A stretch of DNA of 64,000 bases, from contig OX442321.1 of assembly GCA_949358305.1 (NCBI GenBank), positions 1,984,001 to 2,048,000 of the forward strand, written 5' to 3'. A model generated the notes under the pieces. The model did not search any database. It had not been told where the DNA came from and was given only the letters and a program-made list of their open reading frames with translations. The stretch is from Strigamia acuminata (lineage: Eukaryota; Arthropoda; Chilopoda; Geophilomorpha; Linotaeniidae). A program made the translations under genes and the position numbers. This document shows positions 54,701-63,133 of the stretch, piece after piece. Every line of letters begins with the position of its first letter. Position 1 is the first letter of the stretch.

Positions 54701-56542
54701 GCACAGCATGGCCCACCTCCAACAGGGGCTGCAACTGCCTACAAATGGCGTTACGTTGGAGGCGATTCCGAGTGTAGGCGCTGGAAAAGAGAGGAACATT
54801 TGCGCAAAGTGCAGGAACCTGGTAAATTGAAAACAGATGTCTATTATTTCCCAGAACCAGGACTCCGATTACGTTCCAGAGGTGATGTTGAAGAGTTCTG
54901 TCACATGAACAACATTCCTTATGATTCGGAATTATTTTATTTTGGCAATATGGAATACGAATTGGAGGATCTTTCGCAACCACTTCCCAGAGTGCACCTT
55001 TGTCGTCGTGATCCCACTAGTTATGCAGAGGCTGTGAGATTTCCGGATGCGACCAAATGGCAGGAGGCCATTAATGAGGAACTAGACACTTTCGCAAAGA
55101 GAGGTGTTTACGAAGAAGTCCCAAAACCGGAAAACACGAAGATATTGGGATGCAAGTGGCTCTTCAAACTCAAAGAAGATGCTCTAGGGAATCCTGCAAG
55201 ATATCGCGCCAGATTAGTGGCACAGGGCTTTGGTCAAACGTTAGGAGTGGACTACGACGAAGTTTTTAGCCCCGTTGTCAACTTTGTTCTAATACGCCTA
55301 TTCTTCTGCTTGCTAGTTGTCCTCAAAGGATGGAAGGATGCGCACTTAGATGTGAAGTGCGCGTACCTATATGGCGATCTTGCGCATAAAGTGTATATGC
55401 GCATTCCAGCTGGCGCAACCTGTTCAAATCCAAATCACGTATGGCTCCTAATAAAGTCGCTCTATGGTCTCCACCAGTCCGGGCGCCAATGGTTTGAAAA
55501 ACTTGATCAAACATTGCGCGAATTAGGATTTCGCAAATTACCAGGATGCAACTGCGTATATATCTACGGTTTCTCAGCCGTGATGCTCATATATGTCGAT
55601 GACATAGTTTTATTTTATGCAACTGATGGCATTCTGACTCAACTCATTGCGCTCATCAGCACCAAATTTGACATAGTAAATTTGGGTCCAATTTCGAAAC
55701 TCTTAGGTGTAGAGTTCATACGCACTCCCAAAGGAATCTTTATCATCCAACGTACATATATACAGAAGATTCTCAAGAAATTCGAAATTGCTGTTGATAA
55801 ACTCATCAAGGTTCCGGTGACACCAGGGACAACGCTCGTCAAAGGGTCGAAGGAAGATTTGCCAGAATTCCCCTATCGTTCATTAATAGGATCTCTTCTC
55901 TTCCTCGCTTCAAGAACACGACCCGACATATTATTCTCAGTGATAATGTTATCCCAGTTCAACAATTGCTACAACCACACTCACATCAAAGCACTCATGC
56001 AGGTTGTTCACTACGTGGGAAACACTGTTGATTATGCAATTGAACTGTCAAATTGTTCCAACGGATTGCTCTGGGGATACACTGATGCGTCCTGGGCCAC
56101 CGAGGTTAGCACGTCCTTAAGTTTTGGTGGCTATATCGTTTACATTGGGAATGTCCCCATCGGATGGAGTTGCCGAAAACAGACCAGCGTGGCGTGCTCA
56201 ACGATGGAGGCGGAATTTGTTGCCCTCGTTGATTGCGTCAGGGAACTCTACTGGCTGGATTATGTCCACAGCTCCGTCCCGATGCTGAATCGATTATCAC
56301 GACCTATTGTGTTCTCCGATGCGCTGTCCTCCATACAGTTCACTTCTAATGACGTGGAGAACAGTAAAACGAAGCACATCCGAGTGAAATTTCATTGGAT
56401 CCGAGAATGGTACACGGCAGGTGTATTCGAACTTCGAAAAGTGCCTGGATCAATGAACGTAGCAGATATCTTCACCAAATGGTTAAGCTCACCACAACTG
56501 CGTCTGCTAATTTCCCGGATCTTCAATTTCAACCTATCGTGA
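51701..56542 (+). CDS. Copia-type gag-pol polyprotein, element 2
   Basis: A 1613-residue intact frame with capsid, protease, integrase, reverse transcriptase and RNase H in copia order. The ATG at 51701 begins a gag N-terminus with the GNYELWQRSM motif. Landmarks: zinc knuckle CFNCQEFGHYANKC (235-248); protease DCGAT (Asp322, with Cys323 where Ser or Thr is usual); a long proline-rich insert between protease and the integrase zinc region (about 455-560); integrase catalytic Asp633, Asp696 and Glu732, 35 residues between the last two; a second proline/threonine-rich linker (about 920-1010) before reverse transcriptase; YVDD with Asp1300/Asp1301; RNase H beginning GYTDASW with STMEAEFVA. The extra length over element 1 is mainly in the two linkers. 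No frameshift or stop breaks it. Confidence 0.95.
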   Translation: MSKSTDGNPGRLPILSVGNYELWQRSMRMVLRSEELWEHVTEEEEEEFLKTAGDKEKKKYKRRKAKALGLIYCSVSEAKKSALDDGKTPKEAWDILANIYAPSSRARQTAMRREFLGLRLEQGEDMADFLGRVDYHVRQMKDIGEITSPDHHAYQYLDLLPREYSQISFTTYHLPNGEFTPKKVAKQLLSEHMRLKATDSRDLDNSKQSRAYAGEKQQRGRNRSRPSRPLSSVQCFNCQEFGHYANKCPLPPRRDDKNQSSASFQRKPRSSSRKRNKNSNRDDSRPRGNSSARRETNFFVNAPQSIQLPTIHFMQSHEWIVDCGATDHVCHVQAWFQDYVKVVPFNIELGQGHSQVLGRGKVQILTIIDGVECVVNLRDVLYAPNFEANLISVSKMDKTKHHIHIYDGAVYVYKSDIKHPMLKAKEKGGLYYVDGLRPPSVVSTVNTPISQPPAPVRTLVTAEEDFIKYPEAKKKSKNPELFTDFCLEFPPLPNNIPPPVLTNPAQSKILSVPVPTNQIPQVPSFADTLKANPLTSQPNSSPKPNSKTVKTKTVAAPSVKKDATGIWHSRLGHLHTNAMKLLARNEQVYGMEPAEVNKELSCNHCRIAKSTRISHKPDEHPISTKALDLLHMDVWGASRTTSYGGARYVLTIIDDATRYAWIFPMANKSQVLGLFKDYVTRIERVTNKRVKAIRTDRGGEFISNDFDRYLKETGIHAQRTNPHSPAMNGTAERINRTMADYTRAILDETGLPNELWAEFAVTFSYIKNRCPHSRLKHEVPYILWRRRALSLRHLRKLGSKCWVHHTAPGRDKLDPRAWEGYLVGYATTTRGYRIWNPKDNKVIESIHVQIDERQSYKRSNHYRGPQKPWMGPDMDQTHQSSQTYQQLRISQPQVRFDDGLEYTDWPKFPDSEDECDTDYDSDDSIPPSAQARTPPGSPIRIPTPVLSPIISPMTSRAPSPLITPGTTPTHTPPGTPPGSPPRFVNARRGSRGNAAQAHPAAQHGPPPTGAATAYKWRYVGGDSECRRWKREEHLRKVQEPGKLKTDVYYFPEPGLRLRSRGDVEEFCHMNNIPYDSELFYFGNMEYELEDLSQPLPRVHLCRRDPTSYAEAVRFPDATKWQEAINEELDTFAKRGVYEEVPKPENTKILGCKWLFKLKEDALGNPARYRARLVAQGFGQTLGVDYDEVFSPVVNFVLIRLFFCLLVVLKGWKDAHLDVKCAYLYGDLAHKVYMRIPAGATCSNPNHVWLLIKSLYGLHQSGRQWFEKLDQTLRELGFRKLPGCNCVYIYGFSAVMLIYVDDIVLFYATDGILTQLIALISTKFDIVNLGPISKLLGVEFIRTPKGIFIIQRTYIQKILKKFEIAVDKLIKVPVTPGTTLVKGSKEDLPEFPYRSLIGSLLFLASRTRPDILFSVIMLSQFNNCYNHTHIKALMQVVHYVGNTVDYAIELSNCSNGLLWGYTDASWATEVSTSLSFGGYIVYIGNVPIGWSCRKQTSVACSTMEAEFVALVDCVRELYWLDYVHSSVPMLNRLSRPIVFSDALSSIQFTSNDVENSKTKHIRVKFHWIREWYTAGVFELRKVPGSMNVADIFTKWLSSPQLRLLISRIFNFNLS

Positions 56543-56743
56543 CATTCTTATTTTAGTTTTACCCGAATGTGAGGATCATCGAGTTCCAGTGGGAATTTTC
56601 GGGCTTTGATAGAGATTTAAATAACAGTACCCGGCTCGATGATTCGCCTTATTGTTTTCCTTTATTATCTAATATATTGTAAAGTTACATTTAGATTTTT
56701 CCTTAATTTCTTTTCTTGACTATTTGCCATCGAAGGGGGAAAT

Positions 56744-57224
56744 TGTTGGTTTCCGATACCAAATAGTCCTCCGTATTCATTTCATGTATTTATATTGTGT
56801 TTCTGCATCATGCAGCTTTTATAGTATTTATTTAGACTTTACTTATTGTTTAACATGAGGCATAATGCTGCCTGTATCACTTTTGTATCAGTTTAACTTT
56901 TCCAACACCAGATGGTGTCATTCTATGTTTTTCACACATCCAAGATGTCCGCCTGCGTGTCTGCAGGTTTCTGCTTATCATTCTCGTCCAAATGGACTCC
57001 AATTTGTAAGTGTTTTTATTTATAATTAAATATTGTTTATTTTTACATTCTTTTGTTGTTTTGGCCGCATATAAGCACGTTTAAACTTGCGGCGCCTCGT
57101 CGTTGTCTCGCCATTATCGGCGATAGTTTGCGCTCGCTATTTCGGCCGCGCGCGTGATATTTTCACGGCGTTTACCGCTTCCACATGGTCAGTTTGACCA
57201 CTTTGCGCCTCCTCCTCTGCTACA
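56744..57224 (+). repeat. 3' LTR of copia element 2
   Basis: Near-identical direct repeat of 50344-50824. It is preceded by the polypurine tract GAAGGGGGAAAT and followed by the AAAAT target duplication. Confidence 0.95.
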
Positions 57225-59640
57225 AAAATCGGGGGAATAAATCGGGGGAAAAAATCGGGGGAATAAATCGAAGGGAAAAAATCGGAGGAAAAAATCGGGG
57301 GAAAAAGTCGGGGGAATAAATCAAAGGGAAAAAAATCGGAGGAAAAAATCGGAGGAAAAAATCGGGGGAAAAAATCGAAGAGAAAAAATCGGTGAATAAA
57401 TCGGAGGAAAAAATCGGAGGAAAAAATCGGGGGAAAAAATCGAAGAGAAAAAATCGGTGAATAAATCGGGGGAATAAATCGGAGAAAAAAATCGGGGGAA
57501 AAAGTCGGGGAAAAAAATTGGAGGAAAGAATCGGGGGAAGAAATCGGGGAAATAAATCGAAGGGAAAAAATCGGAGGAAAAAATCAAGGGAAAAAATCGG
57601 GGGAATAAATCGGAGAAAAAAATCGGGGGAAAAAGTCGGGGAAAAAAATCGGAGGAAAGAATCGGGGGAAGAAATCGGGGGAAAAAATCGGGGGAATAAA
57701 TCGGGGAAAAAAATCGGAGGAAAAAATCTGGGGAAAAAATCGGGGGAATAAATCGGGGGAAAAAATCGGGGGAATAAATCGAAGGGAAAAAATCGGAGGA
57801 AAAAATCGGGGGAAAAAATCGGGGGAATAAATCGAAGGGAAAAAAATCGGAGGAAAAAATCGGAGGAAAAAATCGGGGGAAAAAATCGAAGAGAAAAAAT
57901 CGGTGAATAAATCGGAGGAAAAAATCGGGGGAAAAAATCGAAGAGAAAAAATCGGTGAATAAATCGGGGGAATAAATCGGAGAAAAAAATCGGGGGAAAA
58001 AGTCGGGGAAAAAAATTGGAGAAAAGAATCGGGGGAAGAAATCGGGGAAATAAATCGAAGGGAAAAAATCAGAGGAAAAAATCAAGGGAAAAAATCGGGG
58101 GAATAAATCGGAGAAAAAAATCGGGGGAAAAAGTCGGGGAAAAAAATCGGAGGAAAGAATCGGGGGAAGAAATCGGGGGAAAAAATCGGGGGAATAAATC
58201 GGGGGAAAAAATCGGGGGAATAAATCGGGAGAAAAAATCGGAGGAAAAAATCGGGGGAAAAAATCGGGGGAAAAAGTCGGGGAAAAAAATCGGAGGAAAG
58301 AATCGGGGGAAGAAATCGGGGGAAAAAATCGGGGGAATAAATCGGGGGAAAAAATCGGAGAAAAAAATCGGGGGAAAAAGTCGGGGAAAAAAATCGGAGG
58401 AAAGAATCGAGGGAAGAAATCAGGGGAAAAAATCGGGGGAATAAATCGAAGGGAAAAAATCGGAGGAAAAAATCAAGGAAAAAAATCGGGGGAATAAATC
58501 GAAGGGAAAAAAATCGGGGGAAAAAATCGGGGGAAAAATCGACGAAAAAAAATCGGGAGAAAAAATCGAGGGAAAAAATCGGGGAAAAAAATCGGAGGAA
58601 AAAATCTGGGGAAAAAATCGGGGGAATAAATCGGGGGAAAGGATCGGGAGAATAAATCGGGGGAATAAATCGAAGGGAAAAAATCGAAGGGAAAAAATCG
58701 GGGGAATAAATCGGGGGAATAAATCGAAGGGAAAAAATCGAAGGAAAAAAATCGGGGGAAATAATCAAGGAAAAAAATCGGAGAAAAAAATCGGGAGAAA
58801 AAATCAAGAAAATAAATCGGGGGAAAAAATCGGGGAAAAAGAATCGGGGGAAAGAATCGGGGGAAATGATCGGGGAGAAAATCGGGGGAAAAAATCGGGG
58901 GAATAAATCGGGGGAATAAATCGGGGGGAAAGATCCGGGGGAAAAATCGGGAGTAAAATCGAGAGAAAAAATCGGGGGAAAAAATCGGGGGAAAAAATCG
59001 GAGGAAAAATCGAGGAAAAAAATCGGGGGAATAAATCGGTGGAAAAACATCGGGGGAAAAAGTCGGGGGAAAAAATCGGGGGAAATAATCGGGGGAAAGG
59101 ATCGGGAGAATAAATCGGGGGAATAAATCGAAGGGAAAAATCGAAGGGAAAAAATCGGGGGAATAAATCGGGGGAATAAATCGAAGGGAAAAAATCGAAG
59201 GAAAAAAATCGGGGGAAATAATCGGGGAAAAAAATCGGAGAAAAAAATCGGGAGAAAAAATCGGGGGAATAAATCGGGGGAATAAATCGGGGGAAAAAAT
59301 CGGGGGGAAACATCGGGGGAAAAAATCAAGGAAATAAATCGGGGAAAAAAATCGGGGGAATAAATCGGGGGAATAAATCGGGGGGAAAGATCCGGGGGAA
59401 AAATCGGGAGTAAAATCGAGGGAAAAAATCGGGGGAAAAAATCGGGGGAAAAAATCGGAGGAAAGAATCGAGGAAAAAAATTGGGGGAATAAATCGGGGG
59501 AATAAATCGGGGGGAAAAATCGGGGAAAAAAATCGGGGGAAAAAATCGGAGGAAAAAATCGGGAGAAAAAATCGGGGGAATAAATCGGAGAAAAAATCGG
59601 GGGAAAGAATCGGGAGAAAGAATCGGGGGAAAAACATCAG
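57225..59640. repeat. G-run satellite, right part, with higher-order repeats
   Basis: Continuation of the 49230-50343 array after the retrotransposon. The basic unit is about 12-13 bp (ATCGGGGGAAAAA and variants). Longer blocks recur: about 57480-57700 is nearly identical to about 57975-58190 (period about 497 bp), and about 58630-58770 to about 59095-59235 (period about 465 bp). The block 50150-50340 left of the element matches 58413-58617. Long minus-strand frames (up to 538 codons) with PRFFPPIF-type repeats are artefacts of a unit whose complement has no stop. Confidence 0.95.
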
Positions 59641-59697
59641 GGAGCATCCGGATCTTTTTGGTCTTTTTTCCCCAAGGGTCCCCTCCCCCAAGGATCA

Positions 59698-60530
59698 CCC
59701 CAATAATAAATATACTGATTTTAAGGAAATAAACACAGGATATTTATTCTGCTCGCTACATTTAAATAATTATTTATTATAAAAACATGATAATTTTCCT
59801 TCTCTAATAGTTTCCGCAATTTTTCTGTCCAATAAATATTTAAAACATGATAATATGAAACACTCATAAAAAGAACACTCTCTTGGCACTAAACTCTATT
59901 CCAAAAAGTATTACAAATACTCCCATTGGTTGGGAGATTCACAGTTCAGTTGTGTCTTGAATATGATGCTGTTTTCAGATTCCAGTAGACTTGTGCGAAG
60001 ATTTTTTAAAGTGTCTCAACCAACCAACCAATGGGAGTATTTGTAATACTTTTTGGAATAGAGTTTAGGTGACCAGCTATGGTGTGTTAATGGACGAATC
60101 AAATCCACGCAACGCCAAATAAATATTTATTTGACCGAAAATATCACGATTTTAAACGTAATCGACCGATTTATTAATAAAACGCGTATATTTTATTTCA
60201 GAAAAAATTTTAAACGTTTTTTAAAAATAAATTTGTAAATAAAATTTCTAGTTTACTGGCACAATTGGCTCGCCATAGCAGCACGATTTGTTGTTTATAC
60301 CTCGTATTGATAACCCGACTCCAGAATTAACTTCCACACATCGATACGCCTACCCCCGATGTAAAAACGAGCAATCTTTAATCGATTTCGCTTCAAAATC
60401 GACCTGGTTTCTCACGAATCGATAACACTTTATTATTCTTGGTGTCCGAGATAAGTTCCCGAGAACCCGGATCAAGTTCTACTATTGTGAGAGGATATTA
60501 TTGGTTATTTTCTTCTGGTGTTGAAACAAG
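59698..60530. other. Spacer with fold-back element, 5' flank of THUMPD3
   Basis: 59889-59933 (CTAAACTCTATTCC... CCATTGGTTGG) is repeated as its exact complement up to 60068, giving about 45-bp arms around an 89-base loop. From about 60350 to 60530 is the presumed THUMPD3 promoter and 5' untranslated region. Confidence 0.7.
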
Positions 60531-61391
60531 ATGGCCGGTGAGTGTGGGATCGAGGCGACGGTAACAATTGGTTTGGAAGAATTAGCCAAGCAGGAATGTG
60601 AAGAAACGTTGAAAGTGGTTGCACGTAGCAGGCCGGGTAGGGTTACTTTTCCTATAAAACTCGACGAGTTGATGTCAGTAAGTATTAAAATTGCAGAACA
60701 CACTTTGTTAGAATTTTTTAACCTAAAAAGAAATTAATTTTAATTTTTATTATTTCCGGTTTACAAATTAAGAAGTATCGAGAAATTTGGAGTCGTCATT
60801 GGAACTGATTCCATTCAATTTACCGATGATCAAGTAATGTATGCAACTCCAAAAAATACACTTTTTTCCATTTGTCACTAATTCCGTGTAATTTTAGGAA
60901 GAAAATTTGAATAAAATCAAACGATTTGTTCATTATTTGGACTGGGAAAACGGAATTTCCGTTTGGAAACACACAAAACGAAACGTGGATGGGAATATCA
61001 AATTTCGCGTGTCCTGTAATCGCCATGGAACTCACAACTTCGATTCGCCGAGCGCTGCGAGCGCCGTTGGAAGCGAAGTGAACGAAAAATTCAAATGGAC
61101 GGTTGATTTAGAGGACTACGATTTGGAAGTTTTATTGAATGTACACGGGAATGATGTCGGATTTGCCATTTCGTTGACGAAAAGCTCCCTTTATAGACGC
61201 AATATTGCACATTTTGGACACACCACTTTGAAATCGACAATCGCGCATGCAATGCTAAGGTTTTTATTCAAATCAAACATTTCTCGTATAAAAAAAAATA
61301 TAATTACATATTTTTTGCTAGGTTAAGTGCGATTAAAGACCACGAATTAGTGTGCGATCCTATGTGCGGATCCGGATCGATTCCAATTGAG
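60531..61391 (+). CDS. THUMPD3: THUMPD3 tRNA guanine-N2 methyltransferase, 5' exons only
   Basis: THUMPD3 methylates guanine N2 in tRNA (position 6 and others, with TRMT112). Exons seen: 60531-60677, 60759-60833, 60898-61259, 61322-61391; they join in frame to 218 residues. Exon 1 begins MAGECGIEATVTIGLEELA, the start of the THUMP/NFLD region. Exon 2 gives VYKLRSIEKFGVVIG, matching the family's V-x-x-LRSVDNLF block. Exon 3 carries FRVSCNRHGTHNF, FKWTVDLEDYDLEVLLNVHG and SLYRRNIAHFGHTTLKSTIA; exon 4 ends with the S-adenosylmethionine-binding motif VCDPMCGSGSIPIE, then GTATAA. The catalytic D/NPPF-type motif and the rest of the methyltransferase domain are not found before the window ends, so they lie beyond it or are lost. 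Exon 2's expected acceptor reads TTTCCG instead of TTTCAG. Identity with THUMPD3 rather than THUMPD2 rests on the RRNI-HFG-TTL and MCG-G-IPIE motifs as I recall them. Confidence 0.85.
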
Positions 61392-62305
61392 GTATAAAAT
61401 TGCACAAATGGAAATTATGTAAATCATAAGAAATATTTTGACATAAATTATTGATACCTGGATTTTACACTAACAAACAGACACGATTCTGTTTTTACTA
61501 GGGTTGCACCGAATATTAAAAAAGCCGAATAATAAAAAATAATACAAAATTTGCGGTGAAAAAAGTTATTTTATGGTGGGAGAAGTTAGTTTATTGTGGA
61601 AAAGTGTTTTTTCATTGTAGAAAAAAGCCATTTTATGTTGTTGTTATGTTTAAAAAGTCAAATTTGCTATAAAAATTCAGTTAAAACCGCAATTTTTATG
61701 TAAAAATGACATTTTAAATGTAAACGTCATTTTAAACGTAAAAACGTCACTTTTTCACCGTAAAAATGACTTTTTCCTCATATAATGACTTTGTAAAGCC
61801 AAAATTAAAATTATTTTGTCAAAATTGCATTTTTTCATCGAAAAATATAAAGTTTTCTGATGAAATGCAATTTATATAGTAGAAACTACGTAACATAATC
61901 AGTATTTGTCCTAAAAAGGCAAAACTTTCCATTGAAATGTGCAAGTTATTCTAATTTTCTAATTATTATGTATTCGGCCGAATATTAGGTCTATATTCGG
62001 CCGAATACTTAATATTCGGTCTTTTGGCCGAATAAGTCGAATAACCGAATATAAACCGAATGTTCGGTGCAACCCTGGTTTTTTCACAATTCCTTTTGAT
62101 TTTACACTCCCGTATTTCTTCGATTCTGAGACGTACTTTTTTTTCACAGATAATCGTCTCTGAAAACGGAGTGCGTCTTAGAATCGTACATTGCAGACGG
62201 CACCACACATTGTTTTTGCCCCTTAGTGCTCCTCTAATCCATTGTCGAACAGACTAGCACTCCTTAAGTGTTTAAAAGTTGAGTTACTGTATATTACACA
62301 ACGAA
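61392..62305 (+). other. THUMPD3 intron 4 (start), transposon-rich
   Basis: After the donor at 61392 no further THUMPD3 exon is recognisable. The stretch holds the hAT-type element at 61499-62077 and then, at about 62126-62195, sequence with AGACGTACTTTTTTTT and GAGTGCGTCTTAGAATCG. The latter probably belongs to the 5' end of the pogo-like element that follows. Confidence 0.55.
61499..62077. mobile_element. hAT-type non-autonomous element, 579 bp
   Basis: TAGGGTTGCACCGAA at the left is mirrored by TTCGGTGCAACCCTG at the right. Flanks GTTTTTAC (61491-61498) and GTTTTTTC (62078-62085) form an 8-bp duplication with one mismatch. The right end is packed with ATTCGGCCGAATA palindromes. No transposase frame. 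Confidence 0.8.
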
Positions 62306-63133
62306 ATGTCGTCAAGAAGGTTGCACTACGAAGCCGGATTGAAACGAAAAGTGATTGTGTACGCAGAAGAGCATGGAAACAGAGCTGCGGCTCGACATTA
62401 CAGCATTAACGAGGTGAATGTTCGTCGCTGGAGAAAGGATCGCAACTCCATATTTTTGTGCAAAGCAACGACCGAGTGCTTCACGGGGCCTAAGAAAGGA
62501 AGATTTCCACAAGTCGACGAAGCTGTCATACATTTCATTACACAGACACGCGCGAAAGGATTACCCATCACGCAACAAGCCGTGCAATTGAAAGCCGTAG
62601 AAGTGGCCAAGTCCCTCGGAATAGAGGAAATGACGTTTAAAGGCAGCCGGGGCTGGTGCGAACGACTCGTGCGTCGCAGCGGTTTGTCGTTGACGCGGCG
62701 AACGTCCATCGCTCAACAAATCCCCGCACACTTTGAAGAGAAGCTCATTGACTTTCAGCGACACGTGATCAAATTAAGGATACGAAGAAAATACGAGTTG
62801 AGTCAAATTGGGAATGCCGGCGAAACTTCGGTCTACTTGGACATGTCTCGAAATTACGCGGTCAAAGAGGTCAGAACTGGCTACGAGAAGCAGCGTGTCA
62901 CCGTGATGCTGTGCGTCACCGCCGACGGTCACAAGTTGGCGCCATATTTGATTTTGAACCGAAAAACCCGAGGGGTGCGACATTTGACCGAATCTCTGAC
63001 AATGGCTTCCGAATCTCGCCCGAATCTTTCCGAATCCCGCCCGAATCTTTCCGAATCCCGCCCGAATCTTTCCGAATCCCACCGAATCTTCGAATCTCGA
63101 ATCTTTAAATTGTATACAAATCGAGGAAAATAA
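62306..63133 (+). pseudogene. Truncated pogo/Tigger (CENP-B-like) transposase
   Basis: The frame is open from 62279, but the conserved N-terminus starts at the ATG at 62306 (MSSRRLHYEAGLKRKVIVYA). An N-terminal helix-turn-helix (about 1-50; AAARHYSINEVNVRRWRK) is followed by a CENP-B-type DNA-binding domain (about 60-130; KGLPITQQAV and GWCERLVRRSGLSL). The DDE domain begins with NAGETSVYLDM, where family members have N-x-DET: the first catalytic Asp is Gly172. GYEKQRVTVMLCVTADGHKL and LAPYLILNRKT follow. The frame then runs into about three 21-bp repeats (SESRPNL), so the second and third catalytic acids are missing. Roughly 275 residues against 450-500 in intact members. It cannot be an active transposase; a domesticated DNA-binding protein is possible but unsupported. 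Confidence 0.85.
63000..63090. repeat. 21-bp minisatellite inside the pogo-like ORF
   Basis: GAATCCCGCCCGAATCTTTC plus C is repeated about 3.5 times from about 63010, replacing the rest of the DDE domain. Confidence 0.85.

Larger units (their letters stand above)
50344..57224 (+). mobile_element. Complete Ty1/copia-type retrotransposon, element 2 (6881 bp)
   Basis: LTRs of 481 bp (50344-50824 and 56744-57224) start TGTTGGTTTCC and end TGCTACA. I count one difference between them (AACGTGCGG versus AACTTGCGG), so the insertion is very young. The target duplication is AAAAT (50339-50343 and 57225-57229), lying inside a satellite unit. A tRNA-iMet primer-binding site (50827-50844), a leader of about 0.86 kb, one intact gag-pol frame and a GAAGGGGGAAAT polypurine tract before the 3' LTR complete the element. 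It is unrelated at sequence level to element 1. Confidence 0.96.

Noticed and set aside
57321-59698. Very long minus-strand open frames (254, 169, 121 and 538 codons) with FFPPIFSPDFF-type repeats, and complementary plus-strand basic repeats.
   Set aside because: They arise from the G-run satellite, whose unit has no stop codon in the complementary frames. No non-repetitive domain, start context or codon bias is present.
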